A DNA stretch of 64,000 nt, taken from assembly GCF_014646335.1 (NCBI RefSeq), contig NZ_BMNG01000001.1:680219-744218 (forward strand), in the 5' to 3' direction. Below the pieces are notes generated by a model that saw nothing but the letters and a program-made list of their open reading frames with translations, was not told the DNA's origin and searched no databases. The position numbers and the translations under genes were made by a program. This document shows, piece by piece, positions 1 through 8,709 of the stretch (position 1 is its first letter; each line of letters starts with the position of its first letter). Origin of the DNA: Streptomyces lasiicapitis. Its GTDB lineage: Bacteria; Actinomycetota; Actinomycetes; Streptomycetales; Streptomycetaceae.

Positions 1-79
1 GTCCGAACACGGTCCCAGCTATCCCCTGAACGACTTGGTCAGGATGCCGCGCGGCCAAGATCCCGTTACGCATGAAGGC

Positions 80-634
80 ATGACCGCACTCAACTCCTTG
101 CTGCGTCGCAAGCTGACCCGCCGCTTCGAACTCCTCGACGTCGACGGAGACGGGTTCGCCGGCGAGTCCGGCTACCTCGGTACCGTCGCCGCGATCCACG
201 GTGCCACCGGTACGGCTGCCGCATCCGCCCAGGGGCAGGCGCTCCGAGAGGCGCTGCTCGGGTGGTGGCGCCGTCTGCGCAGCGCCGCCGACACCGACGG
301 CGACGGCCGGGTCGGCCTGCGGGAGTACGAGGCAGCGCTGGAGTCGCGGGTCGTCCAGCGGCAGAACGTCTGCCCCGAGCATGGGCGTCCAAAGATCGAA
401 GCCGTGGTGGCCGTCGCTGACAGGGACGGGGACGGGCGGCTCACGGAGGCGGAGTTCGTCACGGTCATGACCGCGTGCCGGGTCGGCGATCCCGACGCGC
501 GGTGGCAGTTCCGGCGCATGGACACCGACGGTGACCGGAGGATCAGCCTGGCCGGGTTCGATCACGCGATGGAAGACTTCCATACCTCGGCCGACGAGGC
601 CCTCGTCGGCACCACCATGTGGGGCAGGCTCTGA
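80..634 (+). CDS. Calmodulin-like EF-hand calcium-binding protein
   Basis: A soluble 184-residue protein with four EF-hand loops, starting near residues 20 (DVDGDG), 71 (DTDGDG), 114 (DRDGDG) and 148 (DTDGDR). Loops 2 and 3 are canonical; loop 1 has Gly/Ala late in the loop and loop 4 has Arg at the sixth position, so those may bind calcium weakly. It resembles the small calcium sensors and buffers of Streptomyces. I chose the ATG at 80 over the one at 35 because the EF-hand fold begins shortly after it; neither has a strong ribosome site. The next gene on the same strand is a channel-like protein, and the glutaminase further on also carries an EF-hand, so calcium may be a shared signal (inference). 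Confidence 0.85.
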   Translation: MTALNSLLRRKLTRRFELLDVDGDGFAGESGYLGTVAAIHGATGTAAASAQGQALREALLGWWRRLRSAADTDGDGRVGLREYEAALESRVVQRQNVCPEHGRPKIEAVVAVADRDGDGRLTEAEFVTVMTACRVGDPDARWQFRRMDTDGDRRISLAGFDHAMEDFHTSADEALVGTTMWGRL

Positions 635-755
635 GGTCCGATCCGCCGCCCCGCTCGTGTCCCGGACGTGCCGGGCCGCGACGCCCGACCCGATCGCTCA
701 CGCCCGTTGGGCATCGGGCCCACAGCGTGTCCCGCAGGCGGGAGGTGCCGACGCT

Positions 756-2138
756 ATGACCGGCTCTGGGATCGATCCGCTGAAGCCCGCCGCGGAGCAA
801 CCCCTATCCGCCGGGCGAGGCCGGTGCGGCAGGTGCTGTTCCGTCGCTGCTGGAGTCTGCGGAGCGCTGGCCCTTGCCGGGTGCCTGGGGGCCACGGCCG
901 TATGGCAGGGCAGCAAGGCAGCGGCTCTTGGTGACTCCCTGTTCGGAACGGCGGTGGCCTGCGGCGTGATCGCGGCGCTCTGTGGCGTGCTGCTGGTCGC
1001 CCGCCCCTGGGCCTTCACGGCCCGTCGGGTGTGGCTGACAAGCGTGGCCTGTACCCTCGTGTGCCTCGTGGCGATGATCGTCTGCTGGTCGGCCATCCTG
1101 CGCGACGAAGGCCGTGGCCGGACCACCGGGAGCATCGTGCGGGACGAGCGCAGCGCCCGGGGCTACCTCTCCCGTGCCATGCCCGCGGGGCGCGACCCGA
1201 CTGTCATCCCCACGGGCGTCTATGTGGAGTCGATCGAATTCACGACCAGCAACAACGTGGTGGTGTCCGGCTACGTGTGGCAGCGCTACCCGCCCAACAC
1301 ACCCAAGGACCTCACCCGGGGTGTCGTCTTCCCCGAGGCCGACGAGTCCCATCTGGAGGACAGGGACATCGCCTACGAGCGGACTGCCGCCGACGGGACG
1401 AAGACGACCGGCTGGTACTTCAACGCCACCTTCAGGCAGCGGTTCGACTACCGCACCTATCCGCTGGACCGGCAGAACGTGTGGCTGCGCATGTGGCAAC
1501 CGGACTTCGACAAGGACGCCGTCCTCGTCCCGGACTTCTCCTCGTACCCGCCCTGGCTCGACAAGGACCTGCTGGGCACGGACCCGCAGCTGGTGAGCGG
1601 CGAGTGGCGCCCGATGTACACCGCATACAGCTACGCCCGCTACGTCTATCCGAGCAGCTTCGGCCTCAAGCCGTACGACGGGCCGGTCAATTACCCGGAC
1701 CTCTACTTCAACATGGTCTATGAGCGCGACTACACCGGGGCCGTCGTCGGGAACCTGGTACCCGTCGCCCTCATCGCATTGGTGGTGTTCGCTTCGCTGT
1801 TCGTCACCAGCCGCGACCAGAAGTTCGAACTCTTCGGTTCGAACACATTCGCCGTGATGGCGTTTCTGGTGACCATGCTCCTGGTGGTGGTCGTCGACCA
1901 CAACGAAATCCGGTCGGTCTCGGCCGATGGGTCCGTGATGTACATGGAGTACGTGTTCTTCGGGCTCTACCTGCTGCTGCTCCTGGTCACGGCCAATGGC
2001 GTACTGATCGCCCTCGATCGGCCGGGCGAGATCCTCACGAAACAGGGCAACCTGCCCGCCAAGGCTCTGTACTGGCCGTTGTTGGTCGGCATCGTGCTCG
2101 TCGCGACCATCTCCGTGTTCTTCGGAGTGGGCTGGTGA
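756..2138 (+). CDS. Pentameric ligand-gated ion channel (Cys-loop receptor)-like membrane protein
   Basis: A 460-residue membrane protein. Three hydrophobic segments lie at about residues 29-49, 62-82 and 89-110. A roughly 200-residue hydrophilic domain follows, then four membrane segments to the C-terminus. The domain contains YPLDRQ at residues 235-240, matching the FPFDxQ/YPFDxQ signature of the pentameric channel extracellular beta-sandwich. The junction to the first late helix (YERDYTGAVVGNLVPVAL) resembles pre-M1/M1 of that family. The predicted topology (N inside, three helices out, domain outside, four helices, C outside) fits. Prokaryotic members such as GLIC and ELIC lack the three extra N-terminal helices. 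The start at 756 has an ideal GGAGGTG at 741-747; longer versions lack one. Ligand and ion are unknown. Fold assignment is moderately sure, channel activity is inferred. Confidence 0.65.
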   Translation: MTGSGIDPLKPAAEQPLSAGRGRCGRCCSVAAGVCGALALAGCLGATAVWQGSKAAALGDSLFGTAVACGVIAALCGVLLVARPWAFTARRVWLTSVACTLVCLVAMIVCWSAILRDEGRGRTTGSIVRDERSARGYLSRAMPAGRDPTVIPTGVYVESIEFTTSNNVVVSGYVWQRYPPNTPKDLTRGVVFPEADESHLEDRDIAYERTAADGTKTTGWYFNATFRQRFDYRTYPLDRQNVWLRMWQPDFDKDAVLVPDFSSYPPWLDKDLLGTDPQLVSGEWRPMYTAYSYARYVYPSSFGLKPYDGPVNYPDLYFNMVYERDYTGAVVGNLVPVALIALVVFASLFVTSRDQKFELFGSNTFAVMAFLVTMLLVVVVDHNEIRSVSADGSVMYMEYVFFGLYLLLLLVTANGVLIALDRPGEILTKQGNLPAKALYWPLLVGIVLVATISVFFGVGW

Positions 2139-2182
2139 GCGAGTGCGCTGCGCCGGTGAGCAGATCCTCGGGGTCGCGGGGG

Positions 2183-2552
2183 TCAGCCCAGCCGTCGGTC
2201 CCTCGGCTGGTTCCCGCCGCGCTGGCCCCCGGGAGCAGCAACCCCATCCGGTCTTCTCTTCCTCGCTCGCGGGCGGTGGTGTCCGTCCACAGTCGTGGCG
2301 CGCAGCGCCAGGGTTGCCGACTCGACGGCCTGGGCGAGGCGGTTGGTGTCGGCGGCCACGCACATCAACGCGCCGATAGCGCCGATCACTTTGGCGTCGT
2401 CCTTGCCGACGCACGGATCGGCCTGACCGCGCCCCGTGAGGATCTCCAGCGAGTCCCGGACCAACTGCAGGAGTCCTTCACGGTTCGCGCCGCTGCCATC
2501 GGTGGCTGTGCGTGTAGTCCGCGCGTAGCGAATGAGCGGCGTCGTCGTGCAT
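2183..2552 (-). pseudogene. Small hypothetical gene, apparently frameshifted
   Basis: An ATG at 2552, preceded by a good GGAGACGAGG site, opens a frame that stops after 24 codons. A different frame continues with protein-like composition (GLLQLVRDSLEILTGRG, then VIGAIGALMCVAADTNRLAQ) to a stop at 2183, but has no ATG or GTG start of its own. A single indel would join the two into one protein of about 120 residues with amphipathic helices. No family recognised. It follows the glutaminase on the same strand. It may be a real frameshift, a sequencing error, or a gene with a rare start codon (an in-frame TTG exists). Confidence 0.3.
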
Positions 2553-2601
2553 GGGATGGTCCTCGTCTCCCTGTGAGGTGTCTCCAGGCCAGGCGCGTGG
2601 G

Positions 2602-4275
2602 TCAGCCGGCCACCGCTGTGCCAGTGGGCCTCTTGGCCGCCTTGCGGGTACCGGTGGCAACGCGGGTGCGGGACGACGCGCGGCTGCGACCACGCGCGGA
2701 AGAGGCGGTGGTAACGGCTTCCGCCGGATGTCCGGCAGCGCGCAGCACGTCCACGGTCTCCTGATGGCCGGAGCGTTGGGCGTCGCTCAGCGGTGTGCCT
2801 TCCCAGCGGTCCCGCGGAGCGACGCGGACACCCCGATTCAGGAGGTACTTGACCACGTCCACGCGGCCTTCGCCGGCGGCCAGGTGCAACGGCGTCCTGC
2901 CGTCGTAGTCCGCGGCGTCCGGGTCGGCGCCCGAGGCGACGAGCCTGCGGATCTCGTTGAGATCCCCCTGTCCCGCCGCCCAGCACAGGGCGAGTGCGGA
3001 CTCGACCAGGGTGTGGTCCTTCCTGCGCCCCAGGTCCCGCTTGCCGGACTGGACCTCGCTGCCGTCGTGCGGGTGCACGTTGTACCGCTGAGCGAAGCGT
3101 CGGCAGAACTCCACTCCGCGTACGCAGTTGCCGTGCTCGTCCAGGCGCGGGGACCACACGCAGATCCCCATCACCTGCGGTATCACGATCATCAGTGCTC
3201 CCGACACGCCGCTCTTGGCGGGCAGCCCGATGGAGAAGGCGAACTCTCCGGAGTAGTCGTACATCCCGCATGAGGTCATCAGCGACAGACAGTGCTGCAC
3301 CGTGTCGACCGAGAAGACCCGCTCCCCGGTCAGAGGGCACACGCCCCCGTTGGCGAAGGAGGCGGCGACGATCGCCAGCATGTCGGCGTCGAGCTCGATG
3401 GAGCAGCACTGGAAGTAGAACTCCAGGGTCCGTTGCAGGTCCGTCCCCTCGGGAAACGCCTCCTGCTCGCGCATGGAATAGGCCAGCGCGAAGTTCCGGT
3501 CGGCGGTATCCCGTTCGGACAGGTATGTGCTGTTGCTGAAGCCGACCCGACGGCCTGCTGCCAGCCGCTGCCAGGTCTCCGCCACGTGCCCGAACCGGTC
3601 GGCGGCGGACGACTCAGGCCGGATGAGCGAAGCGCTCATGATGGCGCCGGCGTTAATCATGGGGTTGTGCGGGCGCCCCTGAGGGTTGAGCGCCAGTTCG
3701 TTGAAACTCCGGCCGCTCGGTTCCCAGCCGACGTGCTCGTGCGTGCCCCACAGCCCGTTCTCGTCCAGCGCGAGGCAGTAGTTGACGGTCTTGGACACCG
3801 ACTGCACACAGAACGGCTCGTGCGCGTCACCGACGAGATGACGTTGACCGTCGACCGAGCAAACTCCAATTGCGAACAACTCAGGGTCCACCTCGGCCAG
3901 TTGAGGAATGTAGTCGGCGACGGCACCGCCCCGTTCCGCGCACAGTTCCTCATGCAGGCCGTCGACGTCCGCGGCCAAGGCCGCGAAATCAGGGACTGCC
4001 AGGTCATCCCGCACGACCCTGCGCAGCAGGCCGCTGGTCTCCCGGACCAGTGCCACGAACTCCTCGAAGCCGAGTTCTGTCCTCCGGTCACCCGTGGAGG
4101 ACAGCAAGCCGGTGATGCGCGGATCGTCGTCAAGAATGCCCACCAGCCGCATCCGGTCGGTCAATTCACCGTACGACAGCGTGCCGTTGCCATCGTTGTC
4201 GAAAGCGTCGAACAGGGGGCGCAGGGCATCCTCTGCAGTGCCCGCGCCGGGGTCTTGCGGTGATTTCCGCGACAT
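2602..4275 (-). CDS. glsA: Glutaminase with N-terminal EF-hand and C-terminal ankyrin repeats
   Basis: Hydrolyses glutamine to glutamate and ammonia; 557 residues, against roughly 300-330 for the catalytic domain alone. Residues 1-85 hold an EF-hand region (loop DNDGNGTLSYGE at 26-37). The serine-beta-lactamase-like glutaminase core follows, with the S-x-x-K motif SVSK at 159-162, HNPMINAGAI and SGVSGALM. Ankyrin repeats (DYDGRTPLHLAAGEG) and a basic Ser/Arg-rich tail finish it. The start at 4275 is set by AGGAG eight to nine bases upstream. The EF-hand, core and ankyrin order parallels animal GLS-type glutaminases. No signal peptide, so cytoplasmic. With the nearby glutamate decarboxylase it could feed GABA formation. 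Confidence 0.93.
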   Translation of the reverse strand: MSRKSPQDPGAGTAEDALRPLFDAFDNDGNGTLSYGELTDRMRLVGILDDDPRITGLLSSTGDRRTELGFEEFVALVRETSGLLRRVVRDDLAVPDFAALAADVDGLHEELCAERGGAVADYIPQLAEVDPELFAIGVCSVDGQRHLVGDAHEPFCVQSVSKTVNYCLALDENGLWGTHEHVGWEPSGRSFNELALNPQGRPHNPMINAGAIMSASLIRPESSAADRFGHVAETWQRLAAGRRVGFSNSTYLSERDTADRNFALAYSMREQEAFPEGTDLQRTLEFYFQCCSIELDADMLAIVAASFANGGVCPLTGERVFSVDTVQHCLSLMTSCGMYDYSGEFAFSIGLPAKSGVSGALMIVIPQVMGICVWSPRLDEHGNCVRGVEFCRRFAQRYNVHPHDGSEVQSGKRDLGRRKDHTLVESALALCWAAGQGDLNEIRRLVASGADPDAADYDGRTPLHLAAGEGRVDVVKYLLNRGVRVAPRDRWEGTPLSDAQRSGHQETVDVLRAAGHPAEAVTTASSARGRSRASSRTRVATGTRKAAKRPTGTAVAG

Positions 4276-4440
4276 GGACCTCACTCCTGACAGCAGCCCC
4301 CTCTGTCTGGCTCCCTCAGGATCGAACAGCGTCACGCCTTCTGCCACTCCTGGCACGCCCGCACTGCCGGAGGTCCACCGCCACCAGCGCTGGTTCCTCT
4401 CCGGAGGCACACGCCACACAGTGCGCGTACGCTGCTGAGC

Positions 4441-5635
4441 GTGGCGAGTTGTGCTCGTGTGCGCTTCGCCCCTGCGCCGACTTCGGCCATCGAGATCAAT
4501 GCCGCTCGCGTGGCCTTGTCCAACTGGGCATTCGCCCTGCGCAACCAAGGCCGCTTCATCCTGCGGATCGCGGACGCCGTCGCCGACCGCGATCGCCGCT
4601 GGTCCGATCCTCGACAGGTCGAGGAAGTCATCCGTGTACTCGCCGCATTCGGCATCCGGGGCGACGCGCCTGCCTTCCAGGGGCCGTTCTTCCAGTCGTG
4701 CAACGGCGGCACACCGCCGAGCCTTGGAGCGGCTGCTCGACGAGCGGCGTGTCTACTTCTGCGCATGTGCCCCGTTCAGCCCGTCGTGCAGGGGAAACTG
4801 CCGGAGGCGGAAATCGCTCCCCCGTCGGGCGGAACGCCGCGCTTCATGGTGCCGGACCGGGGCCGTCGTAGGCCCCCCACGACTTCCCCGTCGTGTCCCC
4901 GGACGGCACGCTCCTGTCCGTGTTCACCGACACTGTCGACGACATCACCGAGGGCGTGACCCATGTGGTCCAGGGCGCCGAACACCTGGCGGACACCGCA
5001 CGTCAGCGGCTGCTGTGGGAGGCGCTGGGTGCCGTACCGCCCGTCTGGACCCATCTCGCTCCCCCGGGCTTGCAGCGACCCGCTTCGAGGAGCGTGACCT
5101 GGGCGAGTACCACCGACGCCGGATCCGGGCCCTGTCGGGCGAGGACTTCGCCGAGGCGAGCCGCCCCTGGCTCGGGGCACCGCACGCGCCTTGGCCGACC
5201 CACGCTCTCGACGAGAAGAGCTTCGCATCTGTGGCACCCCTGGTGCAGGGCAGGATCACCTGGCTTTCGGAGATCAAAGATCTGGTCGACTGGCTGTTCC
5301 TCCCTGAGCCGGTCGTTGACGAGAAGGCATGGGCACAGGTCATCCTGCCGGGCGTCGCGGAGCTGCTCTCGGACGTCGAGAAGCAGCTGTCCCGTACCGA
5401 GTGGTCGGTACCGGGCATCGCGGCGGCGCTGTCGGACGTGGCCCAGTCCCATGGCCTGCCGCCCGACGCGACGGAGAGCGTGGCACGGGTGGCGGTCACC
5501 GGGCGCGCCGAGGAGGGCCTGCCGCTGTCCGCCGCTCTGCCCGCACTGGGGCGTCGGCGGACCCTGGCTCGGATCCGTGCGGCCATCGGCCGTCTCCCCG
5601 GCTATGAGGGGCGGGAGGTCAGCGACACCCGGTGA
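4441..5635 (+). pseudogene. Decayed glutamyl-tRNA synthetase-like gene (several frameshifts)
   Basis: The N-terminal frame reads VRFAPAPTSAIEINAARVAL then WAFALRNQGRFILRIAD, clearly the class I glutamyl-tRNA synthetase fold, but the HIGH-equivalent (HIGN in functional enzymes) is EINA. Similarity then jumps frame: ERLLDERRVYFCAC in the second frame, FMVPDRG in the first, a piece with VDDITEGVTHVVQGAEHL in the third, and an anticodon-binding-like C-terminus (VQGRITWLSEIKDLVDWLF) in the second, stopping at 5635. The KMSKS region is not found. At least four frame changes and two lost catalytic motifs make this a pseudogene of a GltX paralogue. It lies head-to-head with glutaminase, whose product glutamate would have been its substrate. 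Confidence 0.8.
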
Positions 5636-5644
5636 ACCGAGAGG

Positions 5645-6385
5645 TCAGAAGTACCGGCTGAATGGTGCCGTATCCACGGCGAGCATGCCGCGGAACGGCT
5701 GGTCGAGCTGGTGGATGAGCAGCACCATAAAGGTGATCAGCGCCGCGAGGCCCATCACCATCACCACGTGAGTGAAGCTCCGCTCCACCCCGAACATGAA
5801 CATGAACGCCAGAGTGAGGATCCCGCCGAGGATGAGCCCCACCCACAGCACGAGCGACAGTCCGCTGTCCGCGTCGCCCTCCCGGCCACGCCGGGCGTCA
5901 TCCAGTGTGCCGAGCTGCGCCAGGATCTCCTGAGACGTTGCCTGCTGCGAGGGCGTGGCGTCGGCGGGCAGCCGACTGGCGACGCGCACCGTGCCCAGCA
6001 GATCCCAGCCCCGCTGCCCCAGCGGCTCGCGCGCCGTCATCGCGGGAAACTCCACGCTCACCACGTGCCGGGCGTACGCCTCGATGCCGGATCGCACGCC
6101 GTCCGCATGCGGCTTGGGAAGGCCGTCAGCCAGCAGCCGTACCTGGTGCGTGGCGCTCGCCTCGGTCTGGACATGCCCTTCGGCGCCGGAGCGGGTGTCC
6201 CACACCGAGACCAGAGCGAGCCCGAGGACCAGAGCGTAGAGGACGCCCACCATCATCGCGATGTACTCGGCCACGTCCTCCCGTGGTTCGGCATCCGGAG
6301 CGGGCGGCCAGAAGCGGTGCCTCACCGCCACGCAGGCCGCGGCCAGCAGTGAGACACCGAGGACAATGGCGAGGGTTTCGAGCAT
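5645..6385 (-). CDS. DUF4239 bestrophin-like membrane protein
   Basis: A 246-residue integral membrane protein. There is one N-terminal helix (LETLAIVLGVSLLAAACV), a second around residues 42-62 (YIAMMVGVLYALVLGLALVSVWD), a central soluble region, and two C-terminal helices (GLSLVLWVGLILGGILTLAF and the following SFTHVVMVMGLAALITFMVLL). This is the pattern of the DUF4239 family, described as bestrophin-like; members are poorly characterised. The ATG at 6385 has AGGAG nine bases upstream. It converges with the decayed synthetase gene, ten bases away. Its place near another channel-like protein is suggestive only. Confidence 0.75.
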   Translation of the reverse strand: MLETLAIVLGVSLLAAACVAVRHRFWPPAPDAEPREDVAEYIAMMVGVLYALVLGLALVSVWDTRSGAEGHVQTEASATHQVRLLADGLPKPHADGVRSGIEAYARHVVSVEFPAMTAREPLGQRGWDLLGTVRVASRLPADATPSQQATSQEILAQLGTLDDARRGREGDADSGLSLVLWVGLILGGILTLAFMFMFGVERSFTHVVMVMGLAALITFMVLLIHQLDQPFRGMLAVDTAPFSRYF

Positions 6386-6429
6386 CGAGGCCGGACTCCT
6401 GTCGGCTGCGGTGCGTCACGGCGGCTCGG

Positions 6430-7782
6430 CTACCCCCGGCGGGATCCGAGCACGGCGGCCGCGACGGCACCGGGGATCAACACAAGAAAGAGCGCGGCGA
6501 GCAGTCCGAGGCCCGTGGGCCCCTCTCCTGGACGGTAGAAACGGCCCAGGACCGACCGCCGCCCTTCGTCCTGCCGCGCCTCGGGCGGCACGGCGGTTCC
6601 CCCCGTGTCCGCACCGGCCACTGCCGCACCGCCCACCCCTGCTCCAGCAACCGCTCCGGTGGGCGGCTCGGCGGGAGCAGCCGCTTCACCGGCGGCTTCG
6701 GGGGCAGCGCCGGGACCGATGCCAGGGGCGGCACCAGGGCCGATCCCCGGCGCAGCGATGCCTGGCGGGGGAAGTGGCGGCGGCAGGGCACCAGGCAGTA
6801 CCGGTACCGGCACCGCAGGCAGCGGGGCTCCGGCGGCAGGCGGTTCCGCGGGCGGTGCGGGCCCCGGGGGTGGCGGAGCCGGAAGCGGCCGCCCTGCCGC
6901 GCCTTCGAGCGAGCGCGATCGCGCCGGTGGCCTTCTGGGCGCCGCGGGCCGGGGGATCACAAAGCGCCGGGAGGTACGCGCGGTGAGCTTCGGTGGCGGA
7001 ACCGTGCCGCCCGAGGCGCCGATCGTACGGATCCTGTCGCTGCCTTCGGCGACCCCGGCGCTGGTGTATGTCCCGGGTTCGCGGCGCACCACCGCGTGGC
7101 AATCGGCGGACCGCCCCGGATGCAGCAAGGGCACGACTGCCCGCCCGCCTCCGCAGTCGATGCCCGCCCCGGTGAGCGACAGGTCGCTGACCCTGATGCC
7201 GTAGACCGGGCGGTTGCCTGTGTTCCGCACGTGATAAGTGACGGTCGCCCGCTGCCCGTTGACCGCCACGGCTACGGACAGTCTGAGGGCGCCTCCGACC
7301 GTGGCGTACCCGGACCGTGACCGGGCCACCGCGTCGGCGCGCAGGTACGGGATGTGCCCGGAGGCCCGGACCTGGCCGCTCCATGTGCCGAACCGTGCCG
7401 CCGTGCGGGCCGTGCAGTGCGCGGAGCCGAGTCCGCGCAGCATTCGCACTCGGTCGCCGCCGCCTGGACAGCGGATCGCAACACCCGGCAGGCCCGGGTC
7501 GGTCACCCGGACGTCGTACAGGTCCGCACCACCCCGGTTGACGAGACGATACGTCTTGATCACAGGGTCACCGACCCGGATACCGGGATGCAGGGCGCCG
7601 AGCCCGGCACGGGAGTTCACGGTTACCCGGAGCTCCAACCCGTGCCGGCCCGCGCCGTCGGACACCGCCGGGCCCGCCGGGTCCGCGCCGACGATCACGA
7701 CCGCGACGGATGGTGCCAGCACGCACAGCACACGTCGGCGTGTGCGCTTCCGCTCCGCCCGCCTTCTCCATCGGATGATCAC
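6430..7782 (-). CDS. Secreted, membrane-anchored DUF11-like repeat protein with proline-rich stalk
   Basis: A 450-residue protein. A basic N-terminus (RWRRRAERKRTRRR) and a hydrophobic stretch (VLCVLAPSVAVVIV) form a signal/anchor. Two Ig-like modules of the DUF11/CARDB kind follow, each with the marker 'YRLVNRGGADLYDVRVTDPG' or 'YHVRNTGNRPVYGIRVSDLS' and paired cysteines. A long Pro/Ala/Gly stalk and a C-terminal helix (LGLLAALFLVLIPGAVAAAV) with a short basic tail complete it. There is no LPxTG sorting motif. The GTG at 7782 is preferred because AGGAT/GAGGA lies upstream and the signal peptide then starts at the N-terminus. Likely a cell-surface protein; partner unknown. Confidence 0.65.
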   Translation of the reverse strand: MIIRWRRRAERKRTRRRVLCVLAPSVAVVIVGADPAGPAVSDGAGRHGLELRVTVNSRAGLGALHPGIRVGDPVIKTYRLVNRGGADLYDVRVTDPGLPGVAIRCPGGGDRVRMLRGLGSAHCTARTAARFGTWSGQVRASGHIPYLRADAVARSRSGYATVGGALRLSVAVAVNGQRATVTYHVRNTGNRPVYGIRVSDLSLTGAGIDCGGGRAVVPLLHPGRSADCHAVVRREPGTYTSAGVAEGSDRIRTIGASGGTVPPPKLTARTSRRFVIPRPAAPRRPPARSRSLEGAAGRPLPAPPPPGPAPPAEPPAAGAPLPAVPVPVLPGALPPPLPPPGIAAPGIGPGAAPGIGPGAAPEAAGEAAAPAEPPTGAVAGAGVGGAAVAGADTGGTAVPPEARQDEGRRSVLGRFYRPGEGPTGLGLLAALFLVLIPGAVAAAVLGSRRG

Positions 7783-8233
7783 ATCGGCATCCTCGCTGCG
7801 GACAGCCCGCCGCGCGCCACACGGCGCGCCACAACACGCCCCCCTCGCGCCGAAGATCCCCCGGCTGCACGCACGCCCCCCCCGGCTCTCCTGCCCCGCA
7901 GGGGCAGCCCGCGAAGAGGGTGGACCCATGAACGAGCGCACCACGGGCTGGAGGCGGGCTGCCGGACGACTTGAGTGCCTGCGCGGTACTCGTGGCCTTC
8001 AGCTCGCACGCGCGTACGGGTCGGTCTCCGGCCAGGTCCGCTACGGTTTCCCAGGTGATCACCACGGCTCCGGCATAGCCGTCGCCGTGGAGCAGGACGT
8101 ACTGCGGATCAGCCTCGCGCAGGGCCTTCAGCAGGCCCGGCGCGCGGCTGGCGAGCGGGTTGACGAGGGCCCGCTGGTGCGGCGAGAGCTCGCAGCGTCG
8201 GTCACCCTCGCGGGCCACGCTGAAGAAGCTCAC
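7568..8233 (-). CDS. Hypothetical protein translationally coupled to LuxR regulator (3' end uncertain)
   Basis: A GTG at 8233 overlaps the TGA of the upstream LuxR-type gene (GTGA arrangement). The first 90 residues look like real protein: SFFSVAREGDRRCELSPHQ, then LLKALREADPQYVLLHGDG and AVVITWETVADLAGDRP. After about residue 100 the composition becomes low-complexity Arg/Gly, and the frame runs more than 200 bases into the next gene before stopping at 7568. The true gene may therefore end earlier through a frameshift, or the start of the DUF11-like gene may be wrong. No family recognised. Coupling suggests co-production with the regulator. Confidence 0.4.
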   Translation of the reverse strand: MSFFSVAREGDRRCELSPHQRALVNPLASRAPGLLKALREADPQYVLLHGDGYAGAVVITWETVADLAGDRPVRACELKATSTAQALKSSGSPPPARGALVHGSTLFAGCPCGAGEPGGACVQPGDLRREGGVLWRAVWRAAGCPQRGCRCDHPMEKAGGAEAHTPTCAVRAGTIRRGRDRRRGPGGPGGVRRRGPARVGAPGNRELPCRARRPASRYPGR

Positions 8234-8646
8234 TGATGCCGAGCGTCCAGAACCTTCACGACGGCCTGCGTGCGGTCCGTGACGTCGAGCTTCAGGAAGG
8301 CGGCGCGCAGATGGTTCTTCACCGTGGGCTCCGAGATACTGAGATCGCACGCGATACGGCGGTTGGACAACCCTCGCGCGAGCAGCTCCACCACGTCCCG
8401 CTCGCGCTGCGTGAGACGGGCCTCGTGCAGCACGCGGGTCATGCCGTCAAACGGCCGCGTCAGGCCGTCGCATCCCTGGGCTTGGGCGGTGGGTGTCGCC
8501 GCGTACGAACCCAGCAGGTCCTCCAGCCGGAGGACGACCTTGGTGAGTTCGTTCAGGCACTCCGCCGCCTCCTCCAGGAGGGCGTGCGTCGCCGGACCCG
8601 GCTCCCGGCCGCGGCGGGGAGCGTGTGCGCCGCCGCACGTACTCAC
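8230..8646 (-). CDS. LuxR-type HTH transcriptional regulator
   Basis: A 138-residue protein with a C-terminal LuxR/NarL-type helix-turn-helix (LTQRERDVVELLARGLSNRR, then ISEPTVKNHLRAAFLKLDV) at about residues 78-135. The N-terminal 75 residues are short and helical with no receiver aspartate, so it is not a standard response regulator. It starts at a GTG with GGAG upstream. It lies 63 bases downstream of glutamate decarboxylase on the same strand and overlaps the next small gene by four bases. It may control the glutamine/glutamate/GABA genes around it, which is inference from position. Confidence 0.8.
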   Translation of the reverse strand: MSTCGGAHAPRRGREPGPATHALLEEAAECLNELTKVVLRLEDLLGSYAATPTAQAQGCDGLTRPFDGMTRVLHEARLTQRERDVVELLARGLSNRRIACDLSISEPTVKNHLRAAFLKLDVTDRTQAVVKVLDARHQ

Positions 8647-8709
8647 GCGTTCTCCTTCTCGTCGCTGTTCACGCCCTGAGCAGCGCCCGCTGACCGGAGA
8701 AGCTCGTGG

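Noticed and set aside
804..2414. 536-codon minus-strand frame opposite the channel-like gene
   Set aside because: His/Gly/Val-rich shadow of the coding strand, without ribosome site or family features.
2135..2764. 209-codon plus-strand frame starting at a GTG that overlaps the channel-gene stop
   Set aside because: Composition is Arg/Ser/Pro-rich, it overlaps the glutaminase 3' end antisense, and has no domain; a high-GC shadow frame.
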